Assembly (NCBI RefSeq): GCF_042665155.1
Contig: NZ_JBHTCG010000014.1
Coordinates: 124,001-188,000 of the forward strand
DNA from: Sphaerisporangium rhizosphaerae
GTDB taxonomy: Bacteria > Actinomycetota > Actinomycetes > Streptosporangiales > Streptosporangiaceae
Direction: 5' to 3'
DNA: 64,000 bases
The translations under genes and the position numbers were made by a program. Position 1 is the first letter of the stretch, and each line of letters starts with the position of its first letter. Under the pieces are notes generated by a model that did no database searches, was not told where the DNA came from, and saw only the letters and a program-made list of their open reading frames with translations. Below, in pieces: positions 53,999-64,000 of the stretch.

Positions 53999-54637
53999 AT
54001 GGTCGGGATCATGCCTGGTATGCCAGCGAAGCGACCTCCGGTCCCCCTGTCCCGCGAGCGCATCATCGAGGCCGCCCTGCACATCGCCGACGGCCAGGGG
54101 CTGCGCCGCCTCACCATGCGCCGCCTCGGCGACGCCCTGCAGGTCGAGGCGATGGCGATCTACCACCACCTGCCCCGCGGCAAGGAGGCGCTCATGGACG
54201 CCCTCGCCGAGCACGTCACCACCGTCACCGTCGAGCCGTCCGACGGAGGGTGGCGGGAGGTCGCCCGCGCCTGGGCCCACGCGGGCCGCGCGGCCCTGCT
54301 GGAGCACCCCGGGGTGCTGGCCCTGGCCCTGACCAAGCCGCCGCAGGGCACCGCGCTCATGGCGATCCGCGAGCAGGCCGAGCAACTGGCCACCGCGGGG
54401 TTCGGCGACCCCGCCCGCGCCGCCCAGGCCGTGCGGACGCTGCGCGCGTACGTCATGGGCAGCGTCGCGGTGGAGATCCAGCGCTCCGGCTGGGCCGCCC
54501 CTCCGGAGGAGGCGCAGGACGAGCAGGACGGACGGCTCCCGGCGCCGGCGGCCACCCGGGCGGAGCCCGCCGAGGAGGCCGCGGCGGCGTTCGAGCGCGG
54601 GCTGGAAGCCCTGTTGAGAGGGCTTCCCAGCTCGTAA
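53999..54637 (+). CDS. TetR family transcriptional regulator (TetR_C type)
   Basis: This 212-residue repressor has an N-terminal HTH (about 20-65: RERIIEAALHIADGQGLRRL, LGDALQVEAMAIYHHLPRGK) of the tetracycline-repressor subgroup. The C-terminal ligand domain (about 75-205) includes WREVARAWAHAGRAALLEHP. The AIYHH pattern in the recognition helix is typical of the subgroup. Other ATGs at 54011 and 54020 are possible starts; the promoter layout would suit a leaderless mRNA. The target may be its own gene and the ABC exporter at 32.9 kb, as their control regions carry similar dyads. Confidence 0.9.
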   Translation: MVGIMPGMPAKRPPVPLSRERIIEAALHIADGQGLRRLTMRRLGDALQVEAMAIYHHLPRGKEALMDALAEHVTTVTVEPSDGGWREVARAWAHAGRAALLEHPGVLALALTKPPQGTALMAIREQAEQLATAGFGDPARAAQAVRTLRAYVMGSVAVEIQRSGWAAPPEEAQDEQDGRLPAPAATRAEPAEEAAAAFERGLEALLRGLPSS

Positions 54638-54965
54638 CCGTTCGTTTATCCATTCGGCGGCGAGTCGTGCTTGGACCGTTATCTCACCTGGGGCAGGCTT
54701 GTGTCGCAGGTCACAGCGCCGGATCAGCCTTCCGGGCCCCCGCGGACCCCCTAATCGAAGGTTCCAAACCGTCCCAATGGGCTATGTCGTACGCGTGTGA
54801 CCCGCAGCACACTTACTCTGTAGGTGTGCGTTAGCGCACACTGTCAACAGCAGAAGCGCTCGTCCCCGTTCGGCGGGGACATGGGGGAATCGGCGCGGGG
54901 CAGCGGTGCCTGGCGATGACGCCCCCGCGAGCCCCAGACCGAGAGAGAAAACCGGAGGCACGCCA
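54638..54965. other. Gap upstream of the DUF5999 gene
   Basis: This 328-bp region has an inverted repeat GTGTGCG-TTAG-CGCACAC (54824-54841) and no coding signal. The repeat is a possible operator or hairpin in the leader of the small gene that follows; GGAGG at 54954-54958 is the ribosome binding site for ATG 54966. Confidence 0.5.
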
Positions 54966-55166
54966 ATGTGCCCGCATGAGCCGTCCTGTCCGACCACCAA
55001 CGCGCCGGACCGCGAAGCCGCCCGCACGATCGCGGCGCACCCCGAGCAGGGGTGGAGCCTGCTGTGCAACGGCATCGTGCTATTCGAGGACACCGGGGAG
55101 CTCCTGCCCGACGGCGCCATCATCGCCCCGCACCGTCCCACCGACCTGGCCATAAGCGCGGCCTGA
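54966..55166 (+). CDS. DUF5999 family protein
   Basis: This small protein of 66 residues begins MCPHEPSCPTTNAPDREAAR and continues HPEQGWSLLCNGIVLFEDTG and ELLPDGAIIAPHRP. It closely matches the DUF5999 family common in streptomycetes and relatives. Two or three conserved Cys near the N-terminus and one in LLCNG could bind a metal, which is inference. The function is unknown. ATG 54966 is 7 bp after GGAGG. The upstream inverted repeat suggests regulated expression. Confidence 0.88.
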   Translation: MCPHEPSCPTTNAPDREAARTIAAHPEQGWSLLCNGIVLFEDTGELLPDGAIIAPHRPTDLAISAA

Positions 55167-55169
55167 CCT

Positions 55170-55763
55170 TCACGCGAACCGGGGGCCGAGCCATCCGGCC
55201 ACGACCTCGCCCACCCGGGCGGGGTTTCTGTTGAGGTCATGTCCCTCACCCGCGAGCACCACCAGGCGTGCAGCGTCCGCCTGATCGGGGACTCCGAAGC
55301 GATCACGGTCACCGCTGACCACCAGCACATCGACGCCCGCCTCGCGAAGCTCCTGCGCACGCGAGCGGCCGGGGTTCCCGGGCGGGTGCAGCGGGAAGGC
55401 CAGTGCCACCACCGCCTCCGCGCCGACGGCGCGCGCCGTCCGGCAGGCCACCCGCGCTCCGTTGCTCCGGCCGCCCTGCACCAGGGCCAGGCCGGGAAAC
55501 CGTTCTCCGAGCGAGGCCGCCAGCGCGGTCCACGCCTCGTCCTGCCTGGCCGGCGACCCCGGCGCCCGGGCGCCCGCGACCCTGAACGGCTGCAGCACCC
55601 GCGCCACCGTGCCGCCGATCGCCACCACCGCGTCCCGGACGGCCAGCAGGTCGGGCGAGTCGACCCCGCCCGCCGACCCGTGGGTGAGCAGGAACAGGAA
55701 CCTCGGCGCGGGCGCCTGGTCGACCTCCACGATCGCCGCCCCCCGCGGCGTCATGATCCGCAT
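55170..55763 (-). CDS. Alpha/beta-hydrolase (dienelactone-hydrolase-like)
   Basis: This small hydrolase of about 197 residues has the alpha/beta fold. A segment FLFLLTHGSAGGVDSPDLLA supplies the oxyanion loop, the nucleophile elbow is GGRSNGARVA, the acid is in VVSGDRDRFG and the catalytic His in GEGHDL. It resembles the KANL3/Tex30-like group of compact hydrolases; the substrate is unknown. The start is uncertain: ATG 55763 is used, while GTG 55772 or ATG 55754 are possible. It converges with the DUF5999 gene with only 3 bp between. Confidence 0.85.
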   Translation of the reverse strand: MRIMTPRGAAIVEVDQAPAPRFLFLLTHGSAGGVDSPDLLAVRDAVVAIGGTVARVLQPFRVAGARAPGSPARQDEAWTALAASLGERFPGLALVQGGRSNGARVACRTARAVGAEAVVALAFPLHPPGNPGRSRAQELREAGVDVLVVSGDRDRFGVPDQADAARLVVLAGEGHDLNRNPARVGEVVAGWLGPRFA

Positions 55764-55843
55764 GGCCGACACGGTACTCGGGGACCAGCCCTCTACTTCT
55801 CACGGGGGATGCCGCCGCCCGGTGTCTGTGCCAGATTAAGGGG

Positions 55844-56236
55844 GTGCCGGATAATTCATTGCCCCGTGACGAGCTTCGCGCCACCGTGGAGGCCCGCCGG
55901 GACCTCGGTTCCGACTACGAGCAGGCGCTGATCGAGTCGTTCCTGGAGAAGATCGACTCGACGATCGAGTCCCGGGTGCGGGCCGAGGTGGCCGCGCAGA
56001 ACGGGTACCCCCTCCAGCCCGGCCCCGGCGGGCCGTACGCGGCGCCGCATCCCGGCCCGGGCAAGCAGCCCAGGCAGGTCGACGCCACGATCCCGATCGC
56101 GCTCGGCTCGCTCGGCATCGGCATCCCGCTGACCGCGATCGCCGCCGGGCAGGCCGGGCCCGCGGGGCTGTTCCTGGCCTGGACCGGCATCATCATGGTC
56201 AACGTCGCCGCCGCCGTCGGCCGCAGACGCCGCTGA
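55844..56236 (+). CDS. Small membrane protein of unknown function
   Basis: This 130-residue protein has a helical N-terminal half with regular charged residues (DELRATVEARRDLGSDYEQA, LIESFLEKIDSTIESRVRAE) and a Pro/Gly linker. Two membrane helices follow (TIPIALGSLGIGIPLTAIAA and AGLFLAWTGIIMVNVAAAVG), then an Arg-rich end. The layout is common in actinomycete envelope-associated proteins. It starts with GTG 55844 behind AAGGGG. It ends 17 bp before the convergent TPR gene. Confidence 0.75.
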   Translation: MPDNSLPRDELRATVEARRDLGSDYEQALIESFLEKIDSTIESRVRAEVAAQNGYPLQPGPGGPYAAPHPGPGKQPRQVDATIPIALGSLGIGIPLTAIAAGQAGPAGLFLAWTGIIMVNVAAAVGRRRR

Positions 56237-56253
56237 GGCCTGGGCCGGGGCGG

Positions 56254-57069
56254 CTACTGGGAGGGGGCGGTGTCGTCGCGGGTGAGGCGGAGGCGCACCT
56301 GGTCGGCCACCGTCTCGTCGGGGTGGCCGAGCCCGTACGCCCACACCTGCTCGGCGTCGGCGTCCCGCCCGCGCAGGGGCAGCGTGCGGGCGAGCAGTTC
56401 GACGGCGAGAGCGACCCCGTCGGCGTCGCCGTCGCCCTCGGCGGCCGCGGCGAACTCCCCGCAGGCCATGTCGAGGTGGGCCATGCCGAGCAGCACCCGC
56501 AGGCGCCCGGGGTCGGCCACCTCGGGCAGCTCCAGGGCGTCGAGGAGCAGGTCGGCGGCCTCGCCGGGCTGCCCGTCCTCCAGCAGGTACTCGGCCAGGC
56601 GCTGGGCCGCCTCGGAGCAGGCCCGCGGGTCGCGGGTGGCCAGGGTGGCGCGCAGGGCCGCCTCGGCGGCGCGGTCGTCGCCCTGGGCTTCGGCGATGCG
56701 GGCCAGGGCCAGGTGGGCGCCGGGAAGGTAGGCCGGGGTGCCGACGCCGATCACGGCCTGCCAGGCGGCGCGGGCCTGGTCGGCCATGCCTTCCTGCTCG
56801 AACCCGCGCGCCAGGTGGCAGGCCGCCTGGGCGGCGTACTCGGGGTGGCCGGTGGCCAGGGCCGTGCGCGCGGCCGCCCTGGCGCCGGTGAGGTCGCCAC
56901 GGCGCTCGAGGACCAGGGCGAGGCCGACGGCCGCCTGGGCGCGGTCGGCCTCGCGCTCGTCGGAGGCCAGCGCGGCGAAGATCTCGGCCGCGGCCTCCAG
57001 TTCGCCGCTCTCGGCGAGCCTCCGCGCGTCCTCGATCCGCCGGCCGGACTCGACCTCGTGCGCCGCCAT
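56254..57069 (-). CDS. Tetratricopeptide-repeat protein
   Basis: This 271-residue helical-repeat protein has about five or six TPR-like units (for example LAESGELEAAAEIFAALASD, LVLERRGDLTGARAAARTAL, ARGFEQEGMADQARAAWQAV, IAEAQGDDRAAEAALRATLA). The repeats form a scaffold for protein partners. The sequence carries no catalytic domain and no signal peptide, so it should be cytosolic. It lies 102 bp downstream of gcvP on the same strand and could be co-transcribed. The partner is unknown. Confidence 0.82.
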   Translation of the reverse strand: MAAHEVESGRRIEDARRLAESGELEAAAEIFAALASDEREADRAQAAVGLALVLERRGDLTGARAAARTALATGHPEYAAQAACHLARGFEQEGMADQARAAWQAVIGVGTPAYLPGAHLALARIAEAQGDDRAAEAALRATLATRDPRACSEAAQRLAEYLLEDGQPGEAADLLLDALELPEVADPGRLRVLLGMAHLDMACGEFAAAAEGDGDADGVALAVELLARTLPLRGRDADAEQVWAYGLGHPDETVADQVRLRLTRDDTAPSQ

Positions 57070-57171
57070 CGGGACCTCTCCTCCGCCTCGGGAATCCCGG
57101 CCTCGCGACGCGGGCGCGCCGTCGCGCGCGACATATTATGCCGATCCAGGCGGAGCGCCGAGGGCGGTCGC

Positions 57172-60039
<2,868 letters not shown>

Positions 60040-60093
60040 GGGGCCCTCCTACAAGGGGTAGAGACCGGCGCTGAGCGCGCGCGTATGCCGGAT
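60040..60093 (-). promoter_or_regulatory. Expression platform between riboswitch and gcvP
   Basis: These 54 nt link aptamer 2 to the start codon. They include the AGGAGGG ribosome binding site (60044-60050 on the reverse strand) and no strong intrinsic terminator, so control is probably at translation initiation. Confidence 0.4.
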
Positions 60094-60332
60094 CTCCCCC
60101 TCTGTCAGCGCGACATCCTCATCGCGACCTGAGAGCTTCATCCCCTGGCAGGGGATTTGCACCGTCGGTGAGACACGCCTGGCGGGCACGCCTACTTTCC
60201 AGAGTCGCCTCGCCTGTGCGGTACGTGGGCCTGAGAGATTCCGGGGAGGTTGCTCCTTCGGCGCCCGGGGTCACCCGCCGGCGCCGCAGGTGGTGCGGTG
60301 CCGGCCCGTGCCCGGGTCTCTCCCGCACAGGG
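60094..60332 (-). promoter_or_regulatory. Tandem glycine riboswitch
   Basis: Two glycine aptamers lie in series on the minus strand. Aptamer 1 (60213-60332) is closed by CCTGTGCGG/CCGCACAGG and contains GGGAGAGACCC, GCCGAAGGAGCAA and CTCTCAGG. Aptamer 2 (60094-60210) shows ACTCTGGAAAG, ACCGACGGTGCAAA, CTCTCAGG and GACAGAGGGGGAGA. TACGAT (minus strand, 60351-60356) is a likely -10 just upstream. The order relative to gcvP is the classic one. Confidence 0.93.
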
Positions 60333-60526
60333 TCAACAGCTTTCCCGGTAATCGTACCGTCCCGCCCCGAGTAGGGAGTTACCCCTACATTTCGGAAATT
60401 GCCATGTTTTATCCCTGTAGGGCGGGTATGTAGGGACCCCGACCACCCCGTAGATCTTCTGGGATATGTGCGACAGCCCCCGGCCCTCCTCGGCGGAGGG
60501 ACACTCCCCGTCCCGGCCCTCCGGCC

Positions 60527-61150
60527 TCAGCCCGTCTTGCGGGCCTTCCTGCGCTTGGCCAGCTCGTCACCTGGGTGGTCCTCCAAGGAGTCCCGGCCGG
60601 CCGGCTCCGCGCGTTCCCCCGGCAGCTCCGCCAGGGAGCCCTCGACCTCGCGCCACACGCCGCCGAGGGCGATGCCGAACACGCCCTGGCCGCCCTCGAG
60701 CAGGTCGATCACCTCGTCGGCCGAGGTGCACTCGTAGACGCTCACCCCGTCGCTCATCAGCGTGATCTGCGCCAGGTCGTTGACCCCGCGCTCGCGCAGG
60801 TGCTGGACGGCGGTGCGGATCTGCTGGAGCGACACCCCGGTGTCCAGGAGCCGCTTGACCACCTTGAGCACGAGGATGTCGCGGAAGCTGTACAGCCGCT
60901 GGGATCCCGACCCCTGCGCCGCGCGAACCGACGGCTCGACGAGCTGGGTGCGCGCCCAATAGTCGAGCTGACGATAGGTGATGCCGGCCGCCGAGCACGC
61001 CGTCGGGCCGCGGTATCCGACGTCGGCGGGCAGAGACGCCGGCCGCTCGTCGAACAGCAGGCCCTGCTCGCCCGCGCGTTCCCGCGCCGACTGCCGCTGG
61101 ACTGGATCGTGCTGGCCGGCCGTCTTGCCCTCGCCGCTGCTGACCGCCAC
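60527..61150 (-). CDS. MerR-like regulator (Rv1830 type)
   Basis: This 207-residue regulator has a MerR-type winged helix (about 47-120: YRGPTACSAAGITYRQLDYW, ARTQLVEPSVR, RLYSFRDILVLKVVKRLLDT) and an elongated C-terminal domain (VNDLAQITLMSDGVSVYECT). It corresponds to Rv1830 of M. tuberculosis, known as a MerR-type growth/cell-cycle regulator. GTG 61150 is selected because GGAGG lies 6 bp upstream; ATG 61174 has no site. It follows the DUF151 gene on the same strand and lies just ahead of the gcvP riboswitch. Confidence 0.9.
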   Translation of the reverse strand: MAVSSGEGKTAGQHDPVQRQSARERAGEQGLLFDERPASLPADVGYRGPTACSAAGITYRQLDYWARTQLVEPSVRAAQGSGSQRLYSFRDILVLKVVKRLLDTGVSLQQIRTAVQHLRERGVNDLAQITLMSDGVSVYECTSADEVIDLLEGGQGVFGIALGGVWREVEGSLAELPGERAEPAGRDSLEDHPGDELAKRRKARKTG

Positions 61151-61296
61151 TGCGGACCTCCGGCTTCCTCTCATCCCACGGTCTGATCTGGGGGTTCGTG
61201 AATTACAACCGTGGGTTCCCTTGCACCGTAGGACTGGCGCGATGCTCAGTCAACGATCCCGCCCGGCGCGTCGTGAAGCGTAAATGCCCGAAATGG

Positions 61297-61767
61297 CTAA
61301 CCCGCACGGCCGAAGTCCTCGGGCGTGATCGTGTCAAGGAACTCGCGGAACTTCTCGACCTCGTCCTCCTGGTCATCCGGGATGATCACACCGGCCTCGC
61401 GCACGACGTCCTCGCTCGCGAAGATGCTCGCACCGGTGCGCAGCGCCAGCGCGATCGAGTCCGACGGCCGGGCGCTCACCTCCACCCCGTTGGAGAACAC
61501 CAGGTCGGCGAAGAAGATTCCGTCACGCAGCGCGACGATGTTCACCGCCGTCAGCCGCACGCCCAGAGCCTCGATCACGTCCTTGAACAAGTCGTGGGTG
61601 AGCGGCCTGGGGGGCGGCTCCTCCGCCTGAGCCAGCGCGATGGCCGTGGCCTCGGTCATCCCAATCCAGATCGGCAGGTATCGCTCGCCCTTGGCCTCCT
61701 TGAGCAGGACTATGGGCTGGTTGGAGGGCATCTCGACACGGACCCCCACGACCTCCATCTGCAACAC
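61297..61767 (-). CDS. Bifunctional nuclease/DUF151 family protein (Rv1829 type)
   Basis: This 156-residue protein has the block VVGVRVEMPSNQPIVLLKEA, the GERYLPIWIGMTEATAIALA segment and RPLTHDLFKDVIEALG, all typical of DUF151. Plant and bacterial relatives have been reported as nucleases; the bacterial role is not settled. An acidic C-terminal tail (DDQEDEVEKFREFLDTITPE) ends it. GTG 61767 is used because GGAGCAGCCT lies upstream; ATG 61758 is the alternative. It is the third gene of the garA-ftsR-DUF151-merR cluster. Confidence 0.92.
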   Translation of the reverse strand: MLQMEVVGVRVEMPSNQPIVLLKEAKGERYLPIWIGMTEATAIALAQAEEPPPRPLTHDLFKDVIEALGVRLTAVNIVALRDGIFFADLVFSNGVEVSARPSDSIALALRTGASIFASEDVVREAGVIIPDDQEDEVEKFREFLDTITPEDFGRAG

Positions 61768-61898
61768 AGGCTGCTCCGTCTCATCGGGTCGCCGCCCCGC
61801 TCCGGGCCCGTTCCCTCGCGGCTCTCGGCTCGCGGCGTGACCATCGCCGCAAAATTCAACGTAACATCCCCGCACCCCGAAATGTCCGGGCGGCTCCG

Positions 61899-62573
61899 TC
61901 AGCGGCCCAGAATGCCGCGCAGGCCGGTGCGGACCAGGGCGGTGTGCAGGTCCTGCAGCAGACCGGACAGCTCTCGCGCGGTCTCCTCGGCGCGGCCGGC
62001 GGCGCCCGGCGCGCGGCGCCGCAGCAGCGGAGCCACGGCCTGCTCGACCAGCCCGGCCTCCCGCTCGGCGGCGGCCTTGAGCACCCGCAGGTGGCGCGGA
62101 TGCAGGCCGAACCTCGCCAGCGCGCCCGAGGCGCGGGCGACGGTCAGAGCCTCGGCGTCGTACCACCGGGCCACCGGGGTGAGCAGGCCGAAATCCTCCA
62201 GCTCGGCGAGGGTCTCCTCCTCCAGCCCGGCGGCGGCCAGCAGTTCGGCGCGGCTGAGCCGCACCTCGGCCACCGGCGCCTCCCCGCCCACGGCGCGCGG
62301 GCGGCCGGCGCCGTCGGGATCGGCGGTGTCCAGGTGGTCCTTGATCACGCGCAGCGGCAGGTAGCGGTCGCGCTGGGCGGTGAGGATGTAGCGCAGGCGC
62401 TCGACGTCCGCATGGGTGAACTTGCGATACCCCGAGGGGGAGCGCTGGGGCTCGATGAGCCCCTCGCCCTCCAGGAAGCGGATCTTGGAGACGGTGACGT
62501 CGGGGAAGTCGGCCCGCAGGACCTCGAGGACCTCCCCGATGCTCATGAACGCCCTCGCCGCCTGCGCGCCCAT
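61899..62573 (-). CDS. ftsR: MerR-like regulator FtsR (Rv1828 type)
   Basis: This regulator of 224 residues has an N-terminal MerR winged helix (about 8-85: FMSIGEVLEVLRADFPDVTV, SKIRFLEGEGLIEPQRSPSG, YRKFTHADVERLRYIL) and a long C-terminal helical domain. It matches Rv1828, whose corynebacterial homologue FtsR activates ftsZ. A similar cell-division role is likely here by conserved order. ATG 62573 is 7 bp from AGGAGG; GTG 62576 is too close. It is 12 bp after garA, so the two are in one operon. Confidence 0.92.
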   Translation of the reverse strand: MGAQAARAFMSIGEVLEVLRADFPDVTVSKIRFLEGEGLIEPQRSPSGYRKFTHADVERLRYILTAQRDRYLPLRVIKDHLDTADPDGAGRPRAVGGEAPVAEVRLSRAELLAAAGLEEETLAELEDFGLLTPVARWYDAEALTVARASGALARFGLHPRHLRVLKAAAEREAGLVEQAVAPLLRRRAPGAAGRAEETARELSGLLQDLHTALVRTGLRGILGR

Positions 62574-62585
62574 CACCGCACCTCC

Positions 62586-63089
62586 TCACCCACGCGTGAG
62601 GAACACCAGCCGGAATTTGCCGATCTGGACCTCGTCGCCGCCCGACAGCGGCAGTTCCTCGATGCGCTCGCGGTTGACGTAGGTGCCGTTGAGGCTGCCG
62701 ACGTCCCGGGCGGTGAAGTAGGCGCCCCGCCGGTAGAACTCGGCGTGCCTTCGCGAGACGGTGACGTCGTCCAGGAAGATGTCGCTCTCGGGGTGACGGC
62801 CCGCCGTGGTGAGATCGCTGTCGAGCAGGAAGCGGCTCCCGGCGTTCGGCCCGCGCATCACCACCAGCAGGGCCGTACCGGGCGGCAGTTGCTCGACCGC
62901 CGCCCGATCGGGGATGAGCGTCTGGCCCGTCGCCTCGCCGTCCATCGCCTCGATCCCGCTCAGGGAGATCGTGGAGGTGGTGTCCCCCGGCGTGTTCTCG
63001 ACGCGGCTCAACGGCGACCCGCACCGTGAGCAGAAACGGGCGTCCTCAGGGTTGGCATTCCCGCACTGAGTGCAGTAGACGCTCGGCAT
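62586..63089 (-). CDS. garA: FHA-domain protein GarA-like, with N-terminal zinc ribbon
   Basis: This 167-residue protein has a zinc ribbon at the N-terminus (YCTQCGN and FCSRCGS, four Cys), a linker with the phospho-site-like PGDTTSTISLSG, and an FHA domain (about 75-165: GRHPESDIFLDDVTVSRRHA, GSLNGTYVN). GarA/OdhI controls 2-oxoglutarate metabolism when Ser/Thr kinases phosphorylate the TTS motif. The zinc ribbon is absent from mycobacterial GarA, so this variant may have an extra partner. It is first in the cluster and has a good promoter 100-130 bp upstream. Confidence 0.92.
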   Translation of the reverse strand: MPSVYCTQCGNANPEDARFCSRCGSPLSRVENTPGDTTSTISLSGIEAMDGEATGQTLIPDRAAVEQLPPGTALLVVMRGPNAGSRFLLDSDLTTAGRHPESDIFLDDVTVSRRHAEFYRRGAYFTARDVGSLNGTYVNRERIEELPLSGGDEVQIGKFRLVFLTRG

Positions 63090-63442
63090 CGATCGGCTCG
63101 GCCTCCTACCGCGAAGTCGCGGCGACGGTGCTCTGGGCGGCGTGCCTCGGATCTTCGCTTCTCATGGTTGCTCAGACTGCGAATGCCGCAACTTACGCTG
63201 ATGAGTCGCAAAGGTCAAGATGAGGGCAGGCTCGCGGGTTCGGACATGCTTGTGACGCGGGCTCACTCGGGTCTGGCAGGCGGGGGGCTCGCTCGGATTC
63301 ACGGCGCTCGCCCCTCGTTCTGCTGTCGACTCGGCTCGCCGCGCCGGTCCAAAGTTACCGTCCAGGCAGCCCTCCGGTCCATGCGCCGCGCCGTTCGAAT
63401 GTGACCCGAATCGCTGGTTTCGCGGCAGAACGTCGCCCGTGG
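63090..63442. other. Gap between garA and the sugar-phosphate gene
   Basis: This 353-bp region has the garA promoter (63190-63218) and no supported gene. The lower GC part 63160-63260 includes several ATGs, but the frames are short. Confidence 0.5.
63190..63218 (-). promoter_or_regulatory. Sigma-70-type promoter of the garA operon
   Basis: On the minus strand TTGACC (63213-63218), 17 bp, TAAGTT (63190-63195) form a near-consensus housekeeping promoter. The start would be near 63183, leaving a leader of about 94 nt before ATG 63089. Confidence 0.65.
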
Positions 63443-64000
63443 TCAGGTGCCGACGGCGTGCTCCACGACCCGCGCCCAGCGCTCCAGGAGGCTCTGGGCG
63501 ACGTCCAGGTCCTCCCCCTCGGCCCACAAGTGCGTCACGGCCTCGGTGGGGTCGGGCAGGATGAGGGCCCAGCCGCCGTCCTCCTCCACCACCCGCACGC
63601 CGTCGGTGGTGTCCAGGCGGTATCCGTCGGCCGCCTCCACGACCGACCGCATGACCGCCCCCTTGGCCGCCCACGGCGTCGGCACGGTGCGCTTGAGCAT
63701 CTTGGCCTGCGGGATGCGGGCGTCGATCTGGCTGAGCGACAGGCGCGTGCGCGCCACCAGGCCGAGCAGGCGCAGGAACGCGGCCAGGCCGTCCACCGTG
63801 GGGGCGAACTCCGGGACGATGAACCCGCCCCGCCCGTCGGCCGCGAAGATCAGCTCGGGGTCGGCCGCCGCCGTGGTCAGGGCGTCCAGGGCCGTGGAGG
63901 TCCACTCCACCTGGGCGCCGTGGAAGCGGCACACCTGCTCGGCCACGCGGGTGGTGGTCACCGGCAGCGCGACCCGCCCGCCGCGCCGCTCGGCGGCGAC
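63443..64000 (-). CDS. Mannose-1-phosphate guanylyltransferase/phosphomannomutase-like protein, C-terminal part
   Basis: The frame is open to the right window edge (VAAERRGGRVALPV at the edge), so only about 185 C-terminal residues are seen. They match the phosphohexomutase-like end of the large actinomycete proteins that combine an N-terminal nucleotidyltransferase with a phosphomannomutase-like domain: DPELIFAADGRGGFIVPEFA, LSLSQIDARIPQAKM, DTTDGVRVVEEDGGWALILP and AVTHLWAEG. The DGR-GGFI block holds the sugar-binding loop in active mutases. The full activity cannot be judged from this end alone. Confidence 0.8.
   Translation of the reverse strand, partial: VAAERRGGRVALPVTTTRVAEQVCRFHGAQVEWTSTALDALTTAAADPELIFAADGRGGFIVPEFAPTVDGLAAFLRLLGLVARTRLSLSQIDARIPQAKMLKRTVPTPWAAKGAVMRSVVEAADGYRLDTTDGVRVVEEDGGWALILPDPTEAVTHLWAEGEDLDVAQSLLERWARVVEHAVGT

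Noticed and set aside
60382..60437. CCCTACA/TGTAGGG repeats upstream of the gcvP riboswitch
   Set aside because: The arms are short and several pairings are possible; no clear function or stable single hairpin could be assigned.

Overview
The window is high-GC actinomycete chromosome. Short intergenic gaps, GTG starts, leaderless-looking promoters, a HrdB/SigA-type sigma factor, the garA-ftsR-DUF151-merR-gcvP gene order known from mycobacteria and streptomycetes, and DUF5999/DUF3040 proteins all fit. A tricorn protease and a spore-pigment-type aromatic PKS with SchA/CurD proteins suggest Streptosporangiales or a near relative; this placement is inference. No rRNA, tRNA, IS element or CRISPR array was seen.

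Layout. 1-4.9 kb: 3' part of a type II PKS operon (KS-alpha cut by the window edge, chain length factor, ACP, aromatase/cyclase, two ABM/SchA-CurD-type proteins, MarR-like regulator). 5-6 kb: solitary tyrosine recombinase, followed by a decayed GNAT acetyltransferase. 6.8-21.2 kb: the most unusual part, a two-gene module. The first gene is a 3,844-residue Tc-toxin A-like protein that carries about 24 hemopexin repeats in one block and about four more later. It is followed after 19 bp by a 958-residue protein with a likely PD-(D/E)XK nuclease domain. No TcB/TcC (RHS cocoon) gene is present here. 21.4-26.6 kb: GNAT, a candidate structured RNA, a PlsC-type acyltransferase, a class B penicillin-binding protein, DUF3040, an SOS-box-linked radical SAM protein and a tiny basic protein. 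26.8-32.6 kb: tricorn protease and a secreted GH54 arabinofuranosidase with a ricin-type lectin, behind LacI-type operators.

32.9-38.6 kb: ABC exporter plus two-component system, a threonine dehydratase-like enzyme with an in-frame minisatellite, and an SGNH hydrolase. 38.8-51 kb: menaquinone genes (menF; then menD, menB, menE) interleaved with a secreted protein, an HTH-TM-pseudoglycosidase, a ribose-type sugar ABC importer with a divergent HutC/GntR regulator, and a DedA protein. 51-57 kb: principal sigma factor, TetR regulator and small conserved proteins. 57-64 kb: gcvP under a tandem glycine riboswitch, the merR-DUF151-ftsR-garA cluster, and the C-terminal end of a mannose-1-phosphate guanylyltransferase/phosphomannomutase-like protein cut by the right edge.

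The strongest candidate for a little-described system is the Tc-A-like/nuclease pair at 6.8-21.2 kb. Other items worth attention are the sugar-sensor-like pseudoenzyme at 40.8 kb and the structured RNA at 22.15 kb.
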